From: Tannerella sp.
GTDB lineage: Bacteria; Bacteroidota; Bacteroidia; Bacteroidales; Tannerellaceae
Assembly (NCBI GenBank): GCA_031271805.1
Contig: JAISUX010000087.1
Span: forward strand, 1 to 64,000
DNA: 64,000 bases
Reading direction: 5' to 3'
Positions within the stretch are counted from its first letter, which is position 1, and each line of letters opens with the position of its first letter. Of the stretch, positions 45,469 to 55,248 are shown piece by piece. Below the pieces are notes generated by a model, which was not told where the DNA came from, ran no database searches, and worked only from the letters and a program-made list of their open reading frames with translations. The translations under genes were made by a program, and so were the position numbers.

Positions 45469-47667
45469 TTATTTTTGCCAGTCTGGTTTCCATATCACTG
45501 AGCCGTCGTCGAGACGATGGTCACCTGGGCCTTGTGTAGTGCGCATCAGCCCTTTGATTACGTAATAGTTTTTGAGATGTCGGGTCATCAGCGCTTCGCC
45601 GCCTTCGGCTGCGCGTACGGGGCCCCAGTCGGCGCCGTAGCCTCCGAGGGCTGCCGCTCGCACGTCAGGCACGTATGTAGGCCAGTCGCCGCCGTTCCAT
45701 GTATAGCCGAAAAAGAACGGAGTGGCGTAGGGGCCTATTTCGCGCTTCCAGTCGAGCTGAAATTTGATGAATGGTTCGCCCGGGAAGGTTGCTATGGCAT
45801 ATCTGTCGTTAATCAGGATAGTGGAGAAATGCGGCTTGGCGACGTCGGCGTCAAATCGGTTCGGTAAATCTATCGAATCGGTTATCAGTTTGATACTGCT
45901 AATGTCATTAGGATTGGGAAAGAGTTCATTAGCCAGTGCAACAGCCTCAATGCCAAGCAGTTTTCCCATACGTCCAACCATATCAAAGAAATTTTCCGGC
46001 TCTGTGCCGTCGGTAGGCGTTTTGAAAAGGGCGCATTGATTGCCCGCTCCACCTTGTATAAAGAGGCAATTGACCTTATTATCAAATGCTTCTTCGGTAT
46101 ATTTAGTAGCATATCCCACATAATCGGCTGAAATATATTGTCTTAACTCGACAAGTGCATCGGGGTGGCAGGCAAAATTCATTATCAGCGCCCGCGCCGT
46201 GCCATTAACCTCATCAATGCGGATAACTCCAACAGACGGGTCAACAGGTCCGAACGGTATCCTTTCTTTGTTGAGATAGCGGTAATGACCTTCCGGGTCG
46301 GCGTACCATGCTTCGCGGGCGTGACCATCGTCGCGTGGTATTAAACGATTGAAAGTCAGTTGTTGCATAGCGCGATTTCCTCCGGAAACTGCTGCGTCGA
46401 ACATATTCTCTGCCGCTTCGCGCAAAACGGTCGTCAGTCTTTCGTCGATGATATTCCTGTCGGTAGCGCCCGAATGGGTATGTGAGGGGCAGAAATAGAG
46501 TTCATCCAAAGCAAAGTCTTGTTTGAGTTTAGCCAGCAGTTTGGGATTTGTATAGCCGCCAAGGTCGAACGTCAGGAACGCGATGCGGGTGTTGGCGACC
46601 TGCAGGATAAGGCTGCGGGCATAGAGCGAGTCATGGAGGATACGGTTATTGTCGAGTGTGAGAGGCGAGATATTGATTTTAGCTGTTCCGGCTCGTAGCC
46701 TGCTGCTCGACTGAACTACTTTCCGGATCGTACCGTCCTCATTATAAAATAGTTTGTCGAAGCAGATAGAGCGCGTCCAGTCGTTGAAGGCTCCGTTCTC
46801 TTGCGACAGTACGCTGTTATGATAAAATGCGTACCATTGACCTTTGTATTCCACGATTGAGCCATGATTGGTGTAACTGTCGGTAGGATCCATGTATATC
46901 CCTTTGTATTCCCACGGTCCGAGAGGGTTTTTGCTGACGGCGTATCTCATGCGGTTGTCGCCCTTAACTCCCTCGCGATCATTGCCTTCATCGTGGTTGT
47001 CGGAGTATGAAAGATAATAGATGCCGTTACGTTTGTGCACCCAGGTAGCTTCGTGGAAATCGGGTAATCCTTCCATTGGTTTCAGTTCGCCGTCGAGTTC
47101 TATCATGTTGTTTTTCAGTTTAGCGCCGAAGCATTTGCCTCCACCGCCATAGTAGAAATACGCTTTACCGTCGGTATCCACAAACACGCAGGGGTCGATT
47201 TCTCCTTTATCCGGCAGTCCTTTCAGGGGATGGTCGAGCACTTTGAAATCCGCGGCCGGTTTGTCACTTACCGCGATACCGATTTTCCAGGTAGAACCCC
47301 AAGGATCTTCGCTCGGATGCGGGAAATAGAAGTAGTACTTGCCGTTTTTATAGGCGCAATCGGGCGCCCACATGAATTTAGCGTCGCCCTTGAGGGGCTT
47401 TCCCCAAGGCACCTGTGATGCGCGGAGGATTTCGCCATGGTCAGTCCAGTTCACCATGTCGTCGGTCGAAAAGACATGATATTCGTCCATAAGGTCGCAA
47501 CCGCGCGGAGGGCTAATATCGTGCGAGGCATAGACATAGAGCCTGCCGTCAGCCCAAACGTGAGCCGAGGGGTCGGCGGTGTACATATTTTTAATGAATG
47601 GTACGCCCTGCGAGAACGTTGTAGCAGAGCAAAACAGAAATATTGATGTAAAAAATAAATGTTTCAT
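45469..47667 (-). CDS. GH43 glycosidase fused to a ceramidase-like domain
   Basis: A 732-residue secreted protein (signal MKHLFFTSIFLFCSATTFSQ). GH43 (about 22-315) has D32, D158 and E206 in place and closely follows the GH43 of the gene at 35634 (shared PPRGCDLMD and [15 protein letters not shown]). The second part (about 323-732) resembles neutral/alkaline non-lysosomal ceramidases: RAGTAKINISP, zinc pair in CPSHTHSGAT, and a further His in MNFACHPDALV. The nucleophile segment reads FIQGGAGNQCAL, where a Ser is expected, so activity may differ. It probably acts as an amidase or deacylase on a glycan or glycolipid (inference). Confidence 0.86.
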   Translation of the reverse strand: MKHLFFTSIFLFCSATTFSQGVPFIKNMYTADPSAHVWADGRLYVYASHDISPPRGCDLMDEYHVFSTDDMVNWTDHGEILRASQVPWGKPLKGDAKFMWAPDCAYKNGKYYFYFPHPSEDPWGSTWKIGIAVSDKPAADFKVLDHPLKGLPDKGEIDPCVFVDTDGKAYFYYGGGGKCFGAKLKNNMIELDGELKPMEGLPDFHEATWVHKRNGIYYLSYSDNHDEGNDREGVKGDNRMRYAVSKNPLGPWEYKGIYMDPTDSYTNHGSIVEYKGQWYAFYHNSVLSQENGAFNDWTRSICFDKLFYNEDGTIRKVVQSSSRLRAGTAKINISPLTLDNNRILHDSLYARSLILQVANTRIAFLTFDLGGYTNPKLLAKLKQDFALDELYFCPSHTHSGATDRNIIDERLTTVLREAAENMFDAAVSGGNRAMQQLTFNRLIPRDDGHAREAWYADPEGHYRYLNKERIPFGPVDPSVGVIRIDEVNGTARALIMNFACHPDALVELRQYISADYVGYATKYTEEAFDNKVNCLFIQGGAGNQCALFKTPTDGTEPENFFDMVGRMGKLLGIEAVALANELFPNPNDISSIKLITDSIDLPNRFDADVAKPHFSTILINDRYAIATFPGEPFIKFQLDWKREIGPYATPFFFGYTWNGGDWPTYVPDVRAAALGGYGADWGPVRAAEGGEALMTRHLKNYYVIKGLMRTTQGPGDHRLDDGSVIWKPDWQK

Positions 47668-47679
47668 ATTAAATAATGA

Positions 47680-49041
47680 TTAATGATTAGTTATGTCGTT
47701 GTTCCACAGCGATTTGATAGTCTCTTCCTGCGAGTATCCAACGGGGCATGTTTCACTGCGGGTGTTGGCGAAGTAAGAGCGTAGAGTAGCGTCGGATTGC
47801 GGATGTGAAATCATACGTATAACGCACATTTGAAGATGTCCGTTTGGGTCGGTGCGGCGTATCCAGTTGTGTGCGTAGCGTAGCCACTGGTTGCGGTAGT
47901 CTTCGCTTTGTAGGGCGAACCAGGTAATGTCGTCGTAGCCCCAGCAGAAGTGGTCGTTATGGTTTGCAACGCCTGCGGGCGGGTTACGCCTGATGCCGAA
48001 ATTGTCGAACTCAACAAGGTATGGCATACTCTCTGCTTTCCACCCGCTTGGTGAAGTAGCGCCAAGGCTTTTCAGATACAGCCCGTCGCTATGGCCGACT
48101 TCCAGAATGCCTCCCATAGCGGAGGGAGCGACAGGATAGTCGGGGTCGTGATAGGTAGAGTCGGTTAATTCCTTTATTCTCAATGGAAAAGAATTGAAAT
48201 CAAGCAGGCTTACCCCATCCTTTATATAACCTCGCATAGGCGTATGAGCGTCGAGGAGCACATAATGACGACGTGCATGAAGCCTGGCGTATTCGCGTAT
48301 CATATTGATAATCTGCGAGTAATGCGTTTTATCCGGATCGTCACGTCCTATGATACCTACTTGACCGAGGTGGAGCGCTTCGCAGCCGATGTCGATATAC
48401 GACTTGGCGAGGAAATAGAGCCACATCTTCGTTTCGAGGTTGTTGACGATAGGTGAGCCTCCGCCGCCGCGACTTGCCATAAGCGTCTCGCCGTCAGGCG
48501 AGGCGCGACGTATCATGTCGGCCACGCGGAAGTTACGGTCTTCAACCGGCAAGTCGAACGCTTCAAACACCCAGGCGGGTATTTTGAGATTGTTAGCATC
48601 GGCGCTCACATGCTCAAAAAGGCAGCCCTGAAAGATTATTTCCGGATCGAAGGCGTGCATCTTCCTGATCATCATCTCTGCATAAGCCGGAAACGATGGA
48701 TCGCCGAGTTTGCTTTCCTCGCTCCAACGATAGATGGCGCGTCCTATGAACTTGGCGCCGATGTTTTTCAACATGCGTATATCGTCCTTGCGGTAAGGGA
48801 ATTGATAGCCTTCGGGCGTACCGGGACAGAGGAAATAACCCGCTGTGACAGCCCGTTTGAGGTAGTTTTCGAGTGTAGAGCGCGAAATTGAGCCGTCGAA
48901 GTAATACTTTGACGACTTGTCGAAAATTGTGGCAGATGAGCCGTTTGAATCGCCGGAGCGACCGGCACAGTTCAAACAACTTGAACAGATCAAACTGCCG
49001 GCAAAACATAAACAGAAAATATATATTTCAATGTGTTTCAT
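47680..49041 (-). CDS. Lipoprotein of unknown function, possible TIM-barrel glycosidase
   Basis: A 453-residue protein; ATG 49041 gives a lipoprotein signal (MKHIEIYIFCLCFAGSLICSSC). No family is recognised. The body has alternating strands and helices with conserved-looking acidic and aromatic clusters: KFIGRAIYRWSEESKL, PEIIFQGCLFEHVSADANN, CEALHLGQVGIIGRDDPD, HYVLLDAHTPMRGY, ILEVGHSDGLYL and MPYLVEFDNFGI. These look like beta-strand ends of a TIM barrel with Glu/Asp at strand C-termini, which would fit a glycoside hydrolase. It is within the PUL, between the DUF3823 gene (terminator between them) and GH43-ceramidase. Confidence 0.65.
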   Translation of the reverse strand: MKHIEIYIFCLCFAGSLICSSCLNCAGRSGDSNGSSATIFDKSSKYYFDGSISRSTLENYLKRAVTAGYFLCPGTPEGYQFPYRKDDIRMLKNIGAKFIGRAIYRWSEESKLGDPSFPAYAEMMIRKMHAFDPEIIFQGCLFEHVSADANNLKIPAWVFEAFDLPVEDRNFRVADMIRRASPDGETLMASRGGGGSPIVNNLETKMWLYFLAKSYIDIGCEALHLGQVGIIGRDDPDKTHYSQIINMIREYARLHARRHYVLLDAHTPMRGYIKDGVSLLDFNSFPLRIKELTDSTYHDPDYPVAPSAMGGILEVGHSDGLYLKSLGATSPSGWKAESMPYLVEFDNFGIRRNPPAGVANHNDHFCWGYDDITWFALQSEDYRNQWLRYAHNWIRRTDPNGHLQMCVIRMISHPQSDATLRSYFANTRSETCPVGYSQEETIKSLWNNDITNH

Positions 49042-49104
49042 TGTAAATATAACGAAAATTATTACTGTGTAGTGTATAAAATCGAAGATTTTACACAAAA
49101 GCGA

Positions 49105-49150
49105 GAGCGCAATCGTCCAGGATATCTATGCAACCCGGGCGATTGCGCTC
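49105..49150 (-). terminator. Terminator-like hairpin after the susCD-DUF3823 genes
   Basis: A 14-bp stem (one G-T pair) GAGCGCAATCGTCC/GGGCGATTGCGCTC with an 18-nt loop. On the minus strand it follows the DUF3823 stop and is trailed by a T-rich stretch. It may lower expression of the enzyme genes downstream. Confidence 0.75.
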
Positions 49151-49168
49151 CTGTTCAAAACATTGTTG

Positions 49169-49900
49169 TTAAGGCACTGTGACAGTGATGATATCCGAAT
49201 AGTTGTACTTGCGGTAAGTATCTTCTACTCTTGCGCCTATCCTAACATAATAGGTGCGGCCTGATTTAAGCGGCAGGTCCGGAATGGTATATACCTGACT
49301 GCCTTGACCGGTCGCCATGTCGCCGACGCCGTCCCACCAGTTTGTGTTGATATTCACTTGATAAGCAGAACCGTTGTATGGCGTGATAGCCGAACTTTCG
49401 CCCACATATTCGGTGAGGCTTACGAACGGACGAATGTCCAAAACGCGCGGAAGGTTCTGAGTGACAGGCGCTTTAAGACGGCATGTCAGTTTCAGGTTTG
49501 TGCCGACTAAGTTGCTTGTCACATCAACGATATGAAGATAGGGCGTTACGGAAAAGTCTTTAGTGAGCGACTTTTTCAGTTCTATACCTTCTTCGCGTTC
49601 GGTAGGCCAGAACGGACCGCCGTAAGGCTGCATAGCATAAGTGGCGGCGAAGAGGCGCTCGTTGTTGAAAGTGCCATCCTGACGCACGTGAATATCTTGC
49701 GGGGATGGATTCGGATTGTCCGCAAAACTTGTCTCCCAGATGCGGATGTTGAAATCGCCATGTCCGGCAATGAAATTCTGACCCGTAGTCTGGTCAATCA
49801 CTTTGCCGCTCAAACGCGAACTCGGCTCGTCGTAATTATCTATTTGCATACACGAAGCCATCAAAGCAATTAAGGGCAATAAATATATAATTTTTCTCAT
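49169..49900 (-). CDS. DUF3823 surface lipoprotein
   Basis: A 243-residue lipoprotein (MRKIIYLLPLIALMASC). The N-terminal carboxypeptidase-like/DUF3823 domain (SRLSGKVIDQTTGQNFIA, GTFNNERLFAATYAMQPYGGPFWP) is followed by an Ig-like strand region ending GRTYYVRIGARVEDTYRKYNYSDIITVTVP. This family occurs right after susD, as here (18 nt), and is likely a surface glycan-binding protein similar in role to SusE/F. Confidence 0.86.
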   Translation of the reverse strand: MRKIIYLLPLIALMASCMQIDNYDEPSSRLSGKVIDQTTGQNFIAGHGDFNIRIWETSFADNPNPSPQDIHVRQDGTFNNERLFAATYAMQPYGGPFWPTEREEGIELKKSLTKDFSVTPYLHIVDVTSNLVGTNLKLTCRLKAPVTQNLPRVLDIRPFVSLTEYVGESSAITPYNGSAYQVNINTNWWDGVGDMATGQGSQVYTIPDLPLKSGRTYYVRIGARVEDTYRKYNYSDIITVTVP

Positions 49901-49918
49901 CTTGATAACTGTTTAATA

Positions 49919-51859
49919 TTAATAAATAGGATTCGGTACAAGGTTCGGGTTCTTGTTGCGTTCGCTGTTAGGAATGTTCTCGTACCAGTAGCGCACCTCG
50001 AAATTGAAGCGTTTGTCGTTGATAATGTACTCACGTATAAAGATATACTTATTTTCGTCGAGCACGAGGTATGGCATCAGCGCCGAGGGTTTGAACTGGT
50101 TGAGATATTTGTCGGCAACGCGCCAGGAACGGATGTCCCACCAGCGGTGTTGTTCGCAGAAGAGTTCGCGGCAACGCTCGTCGCGGATGTATTGAAGGTT
50201 TTCGTCCACAACCTGGTTATTGATGACATAAACCTGACCGGGAGCGCCTTTAGGTTCCCATTTTACTGCGCCTGCGCGTTTGCGGATACGGTCAATCAGG
50301 GCGTAAGCCTCCGATTTTTGATTGAGTTCGTAGGCTGCTTCGGCGTGGTTGAGCAAAACTTCCGCTAATCGGAACACTTTGAACGCCGTCTGGCTGCCAT
50401 AACCGCCGGCTTGCGAAGCAGGAAGGTTATAGTCAACATATTTACGAACAAAGAAGCCGGTGATAGAACTGTTTTCGCTGGTATTGCTTACGCAGCCGTC
50501 CTGACCCGACAGCATCGGCTTGGAATTGTCGCCCGTAGTCGTAAAGGAGGCTTCATCCCAATAGGTATCAAAACCTGATGCGATAAGGCGGTTGCTTGGG
50601 TCGTTGATTGGCGCCTGCTGCACGCCGAGTTGTGCGTCTGCCTGCGTCCCTTTGTAGGTTTTGTAAACGCCGCGGCGAAGGTCAACCGTATTGCCGCGTA
50701 GCGACATACCGTGAAAATATACCGAAGCGAGGAGACGAGGCTCAAGACCTTTCATCAGGTCAGCGCGATCGTTAAAACGGATAGGCTTGTCGTCGGCGTC
50801 TTCTACCGGTAGTTTCTGGAACAGTTCGACTGTTTCCAACGTCGGATAGATCTCCGAGCCTGGCCATGAAGCGAAGCGACCGTTGCGCGAAGGCATCGTG
50901 CAACCGTCCCAACTATGGTTCAACTGTCCGCCGGGAGCAGTGGTGCTGAAATATTTCACCATGATATCCTCCGCATTGTCTTTGAGAAAGAGGTCAACAT
51001 AGTTCTGTTCCTTCAAGTTATCGGCCAAATCTTCGCCTACAAGTTGAATATTACCGTTGCTTTCTATGACCTTAGCGGCGTCAACAGCAGCTTGGAAGAA
51101 ATAGTTGGCTTCCGAAGCGGGGATACCCACATAGCCGAGTTTGGCCGCTTCGTCGGGCGAAGAAGTGTTGTAGCCGCCATATTTGGCAATTCTGCCCGCA
51201 TAAAGCATGGCGCGCGACAATAGGGCTGCGGCTGCATATTTAGTGCCGCGTCCCTTGTCGGAAGTCGCCGACATGTTGTCGATGGCAAACAGTAAGTCGC
51301 TCTGTATGAACTTGTAAGTGTCGGATTCGGTTGCGCGGTAAACCTGCAATTCTTCGGCTGGCGCCTTCGGATCCTGAACCGTTTCAACGATAGGCACGCC
51401 GCCATAGCGCTTCACAAGTCCGAAATAATAGAATGCGCGGAGGAAACGCGCCTCGCCCATGTAGGCGTTGTAAACCTCCTCACGGTACTTGCTTTTTACG
51501 TCGGGAAGCTTTTCTATCAGCGTGTTAACGCGACGGATACGGTCGTAAGGCCAATACTCGAAGCCTCCTGCAGCATCCACGCCCCATTGCCAGCCTACAA
51601 CCTCTCCACAGATAGCGCCTTGGTATTGTTTCAGAGCCTCCCAATAGTTGCCCCATCGGTAACCGTTATTAACCGAATAGTTGAAATCTTCTATCGGAAG
51701 ATAACTGTAAAGGCCTGCTATATAATATATTAGTCCGCTTTCGCTGCTCAATAGAGCGTTGTCGTCGAGAATGCCCTTGGCTTCGAGGTCTAAGGTTTCG
51801 CATGACTCGAAAGATAAGCCCAGACATACGGTCAGTAATAAATATTTTATCTTTTTCAT
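49919..51859 (-). CDS. SusD/RagB outer-membrane lipoprotein
   Basis: A 646-residue lipoprotein (MKKIKYLLLTVCLGLSFESC). The SusD pattern is clear: an N-terminal TPR-like part (EARFLRAFYYFGLVKRYGGVPIV), a central variable region, and the C-terminal RDERCRELFCEQHRWWDIRSWRVADKYLN signature. It is the lid that captures glycan for the SusC channel. 12 nt separate it from susC. Confidence 0.97.
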   Translation of the reverse strand: MKKIKYLLLTVCLGLSFESCETLDLEAKGILDDNALLSSESGLIYYIAGLYSYLPIEDFNYSVNNGYRWGNYWEALKQYQGAICGEVVGWQWGVDAAGGFEYWPYDRIRRVNTLIEKLPDVKSKYREEVYNAYMGEARFLRAFYYFGLVKRYGGVPIVETVQDPKAPAEELQVYRATESDTYKFIQSDLLFAIDNMSATSDKGRGTKYAAAALLSRAMLYAGRIAKYGGYNTSSPDEAAKLGYVGIPASEANYFFQAAVDAAKVIESNGNIQLVGEDLADNLKEQNYVDLFLKDNAEDIMVKYFSTTAPGGQLNHSWDGCTMPSRNGRFASWPGSEIYPTLETVELFQKLPVEDADDKPIRFNDRADLMKGLEPRLLASVYFHGMSLRGNTVDLRRGVYKTYKGTQADAQLGVQQAPINDPSNRLIASGFDTYWDEASFTTTGDNSKPMLSGQDGCVSNTSENSSITGFFVRKYVDYNLPASQAGGYGSQTAFKVFRLAEVLLNHAEAAYELNQKSEAYALIDRIRKRAGAVKWEPKGAPGQVYVINNQVVDENLQYIRDERCRELFCEQHRWWDIRSWRVADKYLNQFKPSALMPYLVLDENKYIFIREYIINDKRFNFEVRYWYENIPNSERNKNPNLVPNPIY

Positions 51860-51871
51860 AACTGTAATTTT

Positions 51872-54800
51872 TTAGAATTTGATTGATGCTCCGAAGTTGA
51901 GTGAAGTATTGATAGGATACTTGTAAGTATCAACGTATTCGTTGGATGCTCCGCCTTCGCTGCCCGGGTGTTCGGGGTCGCTGTTTTTGAGGTTGGTAAA
52001 AGTCAGTACGTTGTATCCGCTCACGTAAAGTCTCAGCCCTTTGCAGCCCACAAATTCGAGTACTTTGTCAGGCAGGTTGTAACCCAGTTCGAGGGTTTTG
52101 AGGCGTAGATAGGAAGCATCTTCAATAGCGCGTGTGCCGTCGGCAAGCGGCGAACCGGTAACGGGGTAATATCCTGATATCCACTGTGTGTTCGGGTCGA
52201 AATAGTCCGCGTTGGGGTCAACAGGATGCCAGCGGTCGAGGAACTTCTTCATCGTTCCTGCGCCGCCAAACGACAACGGCTCTACAAGCGCTTCCGTATA
52301 ACGCGTGTAAACAAAAGCCGAGCCTTGGAAATTGGCGTTCAGGTCGAAGCCGCGCCATTCGGCGCCTAGCGTAATGCCATAGTTCACCCATGGCATACCG
52401 TTGAGGGCTATAGGATGGTCGTCCTGACTGTCTATGAAACCGTCGCCATTCCAATCTTCGTAATAGTAATCGCCCGGAACCGTACCCGAACCTACCGAAG
52501 TGGTGTGGTGATAGATCTGATCATAATTCTGGAACTGACCGGCATATTCTCTGCCCCACCAGATATTTTGATAGCGGTCGGAATCGCGGTTACGCCATTT
52601 GTCATAAGAGTTGTTTGCCGGTTCTTGCAGATGGCTACGCCACATGTTGCGGGTAGTGCCGAATTGTCCGTTAATATAATAATTAAAATCGGAGATACGG
52701 TTGCGGTGAGTTATAGTAAACTCGTAACCGAAAGTGCGGTCACTGTTGAGATTTTCTTGCGGAAGGTCGGCGCCGACTGTTCCGGGAATAACGTTTTGAG
52801 AAGTGGCAAGCAGACCGTCACGATTTCTTATGAAATATTCGAATGAGCCGCCCAGCAGGCCGTTCATCGTTTCAATGTCAACGCCAAGGTTCATCGTCTT
52901 GGATGTGTACCAGGTGAGGTCGGGATTGGGGATAGCGGTTGGGTTGACACCTTGCGTAAAGTTACCGTTAAAAATATATCCCACGCTGTTACTCAATTGA
53001 TAACCAACAATATCAGGAGGATAATTAGATGCCGACATATCGTCGCCAAGGATACCATAAGTAGCTCGAAGTTTCAGATTGTCAATAAAACCGAAGTTTT
53101 CTTTGATGAAGCGTTCTTCGCTTATGCGCCATGCGGCGAGATACGACGAAAACAGCGCGAACCGTTTCCCTACGGGGAATTTGGATGTTCCGTCATAACG
53201 GAAACTGTATTCCAGCATGTATTTACCTGCATAGTCATAAGCCAAACGGCCAAGGAAAGCGCGGGCGGAGTTGTCGCCGAGGCTGCCGTCCATGCTGCCT
53301 ACCTGATATTCGTTGGCGCTGCCCGCAAAGAGGTACGGAATGTCGAGGTTTGATTGGCGCGAGGCGTAGAAGTTATCCCAGTAAGAATATTCTTCTTCAA
53401 AGCCGAGAAGTGCGGTTACATTGTGGACGTTGAGAAATGTCTTTTGATAGTCTAAACGCAAGTTCATCAGCCGTTTATAGTCGGGATATGCTTGCTTGCG
53501 GATGTAGTTGTTAGCGCCGTTATTGCCGTGAAACAAAGTCGGTTCGTAGGTTTGAGTATCCGAGTTATAATTATAGAGATAAAAATACTTGCTGTAATTG
53601 GTATTCTCCTGATACTTAAAATTATAACTGTAAGAAGCGGTAGCCGATAATCCGTCGATATAAGGAATCTTGTAGGTTATGGCTAAGTTGCTGTTGAACA
53701 CCCGCGCCACATTGTTGCGATAACCCGCAATGTCGGGGTTGGTGATAGCCACCGGATTGACATCGCCTACAAGGTAGCCGTTGAGATACTCCGGATTGTC
53801 GTTTGCATAGATAGGCACGATAGGACGCATCAGCCAGGCATACTTGTAGGTAGTCCAGATATCCATGTTCGGCTCGTTCATCTCGTCCATATAGCCGCCC
53901 AGCGATACCGAAACTTTCAGTCGATTGGTGATGTTCGCGTCCACATTGGAACGGAAATTCCATCGGTTGTAGTTCATGGCGTCGGTTTTTAGTGCGCCCT
54001 TCTGGTCTAAGAAACTGAGGTTGAAGAAGTAATTAACCTTGTCCGTACCGCCGTCAATCGAAACATTATGCTGATACTGGGGCGTCGTCTCGTTGAACAG
54101 AGCGCCCATCCAATCGTATGTCTGCTTTGTGCCGTTAATATACGGGTCTATCTGCGACTGTTCGTAGTCGGCAGGCTGACGGTTCATGTAGTTGGCGTTA
54201 AAATCGCGCCATTTCTTTTCGTTAGTCAACTGCATCCATTGTACGGCATCAACATTGTCGGGCACATAAAGGAACTTTTGCCAACCGTAATTTGTTGAGT
54301 ATGTGACGTTAAACTTGCCCGCCTCACTCGAGCCGCGCTTGGTGGTAACAAGGATTACGCCGTTAGCCGAGCGCAGTCCGTATATCGCTGCCGAAGCGTC
54401 TTTCAACACCGATACGCTTTCGATTTCGTTCGCGTCCAAACGGGAAAAGAATCCTACATCACGAGTGATGCCGTCCACCACTACTAACGGTGTGCCCATG
54501 CCACGGATATCGATCTTAGTGGCAAACTCGCCCGGACGGCTACTTAACTGTGAGATACGAACACCCGGCATCTTGCCTGCCAGCATGTTTACTACGTTTT
54601 CGTTCTTGGTGACTGCGATTTCCTTGTTCGAAACCGTAGAGATTGCGCCCGTCAGTGTCGCTTTTTTCTGGGTGCCGTAACCGATGACGACTACTTCGTC
54701 GAGTTTGGCGAGGTCTTCTTCAAGGGTGATGTTGAAGCTTGTCTCACGTCCGATGGGTAGTGTCTGAGTGACATAGCCGATGTACGACACTGTCAGAGTA

Positions 54801-55072
54801 GCGTTTGCCGGAACGTTTGCCGGCAGAGTAAGAGTGAAATTGCCGTCGATGTTAGTAGCTGTGCCGACTGTAGTGCCGTTAATACTTACCGTCGCGCCCG
54901 CAACAGGCTCGCCGCCAGCCTCGCTGACCGTCCCCTTAATCACTTTCGATGTCTGCGCATACACCTGTATCGACGTCATCAAAGCCGCCGCCAGTATTAA
55001 TGTGCGCATCGTTTTCATGCGTAGCATCAAGATTTTTGTCTTGCGCTTTTCAAAAATAAAAGTTTCTTTCAT
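51872..55072 (-). CDS. SusC/RagA TonB-dependent transporter
   Basis: A 1,066-residue TonB-dependent channel. After the signal peptide comes a carboxypeptidase-like domain (VIKGTVSEAGGEPVAGATVSINGT), then the SusC plug signature KLDEVVVIGYGTQKKATLTGAIS, and a long barrel. Glycan fragments bound by SusD are imported in a TonB-driven way. The N-terminus is long (MKETFIFEKRKTKILMLRMKTM before the hydrophobic core), so an internal Met may also be used. There is no STN domain, so signalling through an anti-sigma factor is not expected; the Kelch/SARP gene directly upstream is the likely regulator. Confidence 0.97.
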   Translation of the reverse strand: MKETFIFEKRKTKILMLRMKTMRTLILAAALMTSIQVYAQTSKVIKGTVSEAGGEPVAGATVSINGTTVGTATNIDGNFTLTLPANVPANATLTVSYIGYVTQTLPIGRETSFNITLEEDLAKLDEVVVIGYGTQKKATLTGAISTVSNKEIAVTKNENVVNMLAGKMPGVRISQLSSRPGEFATKIDIRGMGTPLVVVDGITRDVGFFSRLDANEIESVSVLKDASAAIYGLRSANGVILVTTKRGSSEAGKFNVTYSTNYGWQKFLYVPDNVDAVQWMQLTNEKKWRDFNANYMNRQPADYEQSQIDPYINGTKQTYDWMGALFNETTPQYQHNVSIDGGTDKVNYFFNLSFLDQKGALKTDAMNYNRWNFRSNVDANITNRLKVSVSLGGYMDEMNEPNMDIWTTYKYAWLMRPIVPIYANDNPEYLNGYLVGDVNPVAITNPDIAGYRNNVARVFNSNLAITYKIPYIDGLSATASYSYNFKYQENTNYSKYFYLYNYNSDTQTYEPTLFHGNNGANNYIRKQAYPDYKRLMNLRLDYQKTFLNVHNVTALLGFEEEYSYWDNFYASRQSNLDIPYLFAGSANEYQVGSMDGSLGDNSARAFLGRLAYDYAGKYMLEYSFRYDGTSKFPVGKRFALFSSYLAAWRISEERFIKENFGFIDNLKLRATYGILGDDMSASNYPPDIVGYQLSNSVGYIFNGNFTQGVNPTAIPNPDLTWYTSKTMNLGVDIETMNGLLGGSFEYFIRNRDGLLATSQNVIPGTVGADLPQENLNSDRTFGYEFTITHRNRISDFNYYINGQFGTTRNMWRSHLQEPANNSYDKWRNRDSDRYQNIWWGREYAGQFQNYDQIYHHTTSVGSGTVPGDYYYEDWNGDGFIDSQDDHPIALNGMPWVNYGITLGAEWRGFDLNANFQGSAFVYTRYTEALVEPLSFGGAGTMKKFLDRWHPVDPNADYFDPNTQWISGYYPVTGSPLADGTRAIEDASYLRLKTLELGYNLPDKVLEFVGCKGLRLYVSGYNVLTFTNLKNSDPEHPGSEGGASNEYVDTYKYPINTSLNFGASIKF

Positions 55073-55106
55073 ATAAAATTTGTGTTATAAATAAAAAAAT
55101 CGGGGG

Positions 55107-55114
55107 CAAAATTA
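55107..55114 (-). promoter_or_regulatory. Candidate -7 box of susC
   Basis: Minus strand TAATTTTG, 35 nt before the susC ATG. The -33 element is not clear, which would fit an activated promoter. Confidence 0.45.
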
Positions 55115-55146
55115 TGATATATGAATTAATGAAACAGTTAATAGGG

Positions 55147-55175
55147 GCATTAATGCGCCTGTTAATTCGCATTAA
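55147..55175. promoter_or_regulatory. Palindrome and repeated TTAATGCG motif upstream of susC
   Basis: A perfect 10-bp palindrome GCATTAATGC (55147-55156). The TTAATGCG motif occurs at 55150-55157 on the plus strand and again on the minus strand at 55175-55168. It lies just upstream of the candidate promoter, between susC and the regulator gene, so it may be an operator. Confidence 0.35.
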
Positions 55176-55248
55176 AGGCGAAAATTAATGTTAAATAAAT
55201 CTAAAATAGAGGGAGATTGAGATAAAAGGGATAAAAAAAATAGATGTT

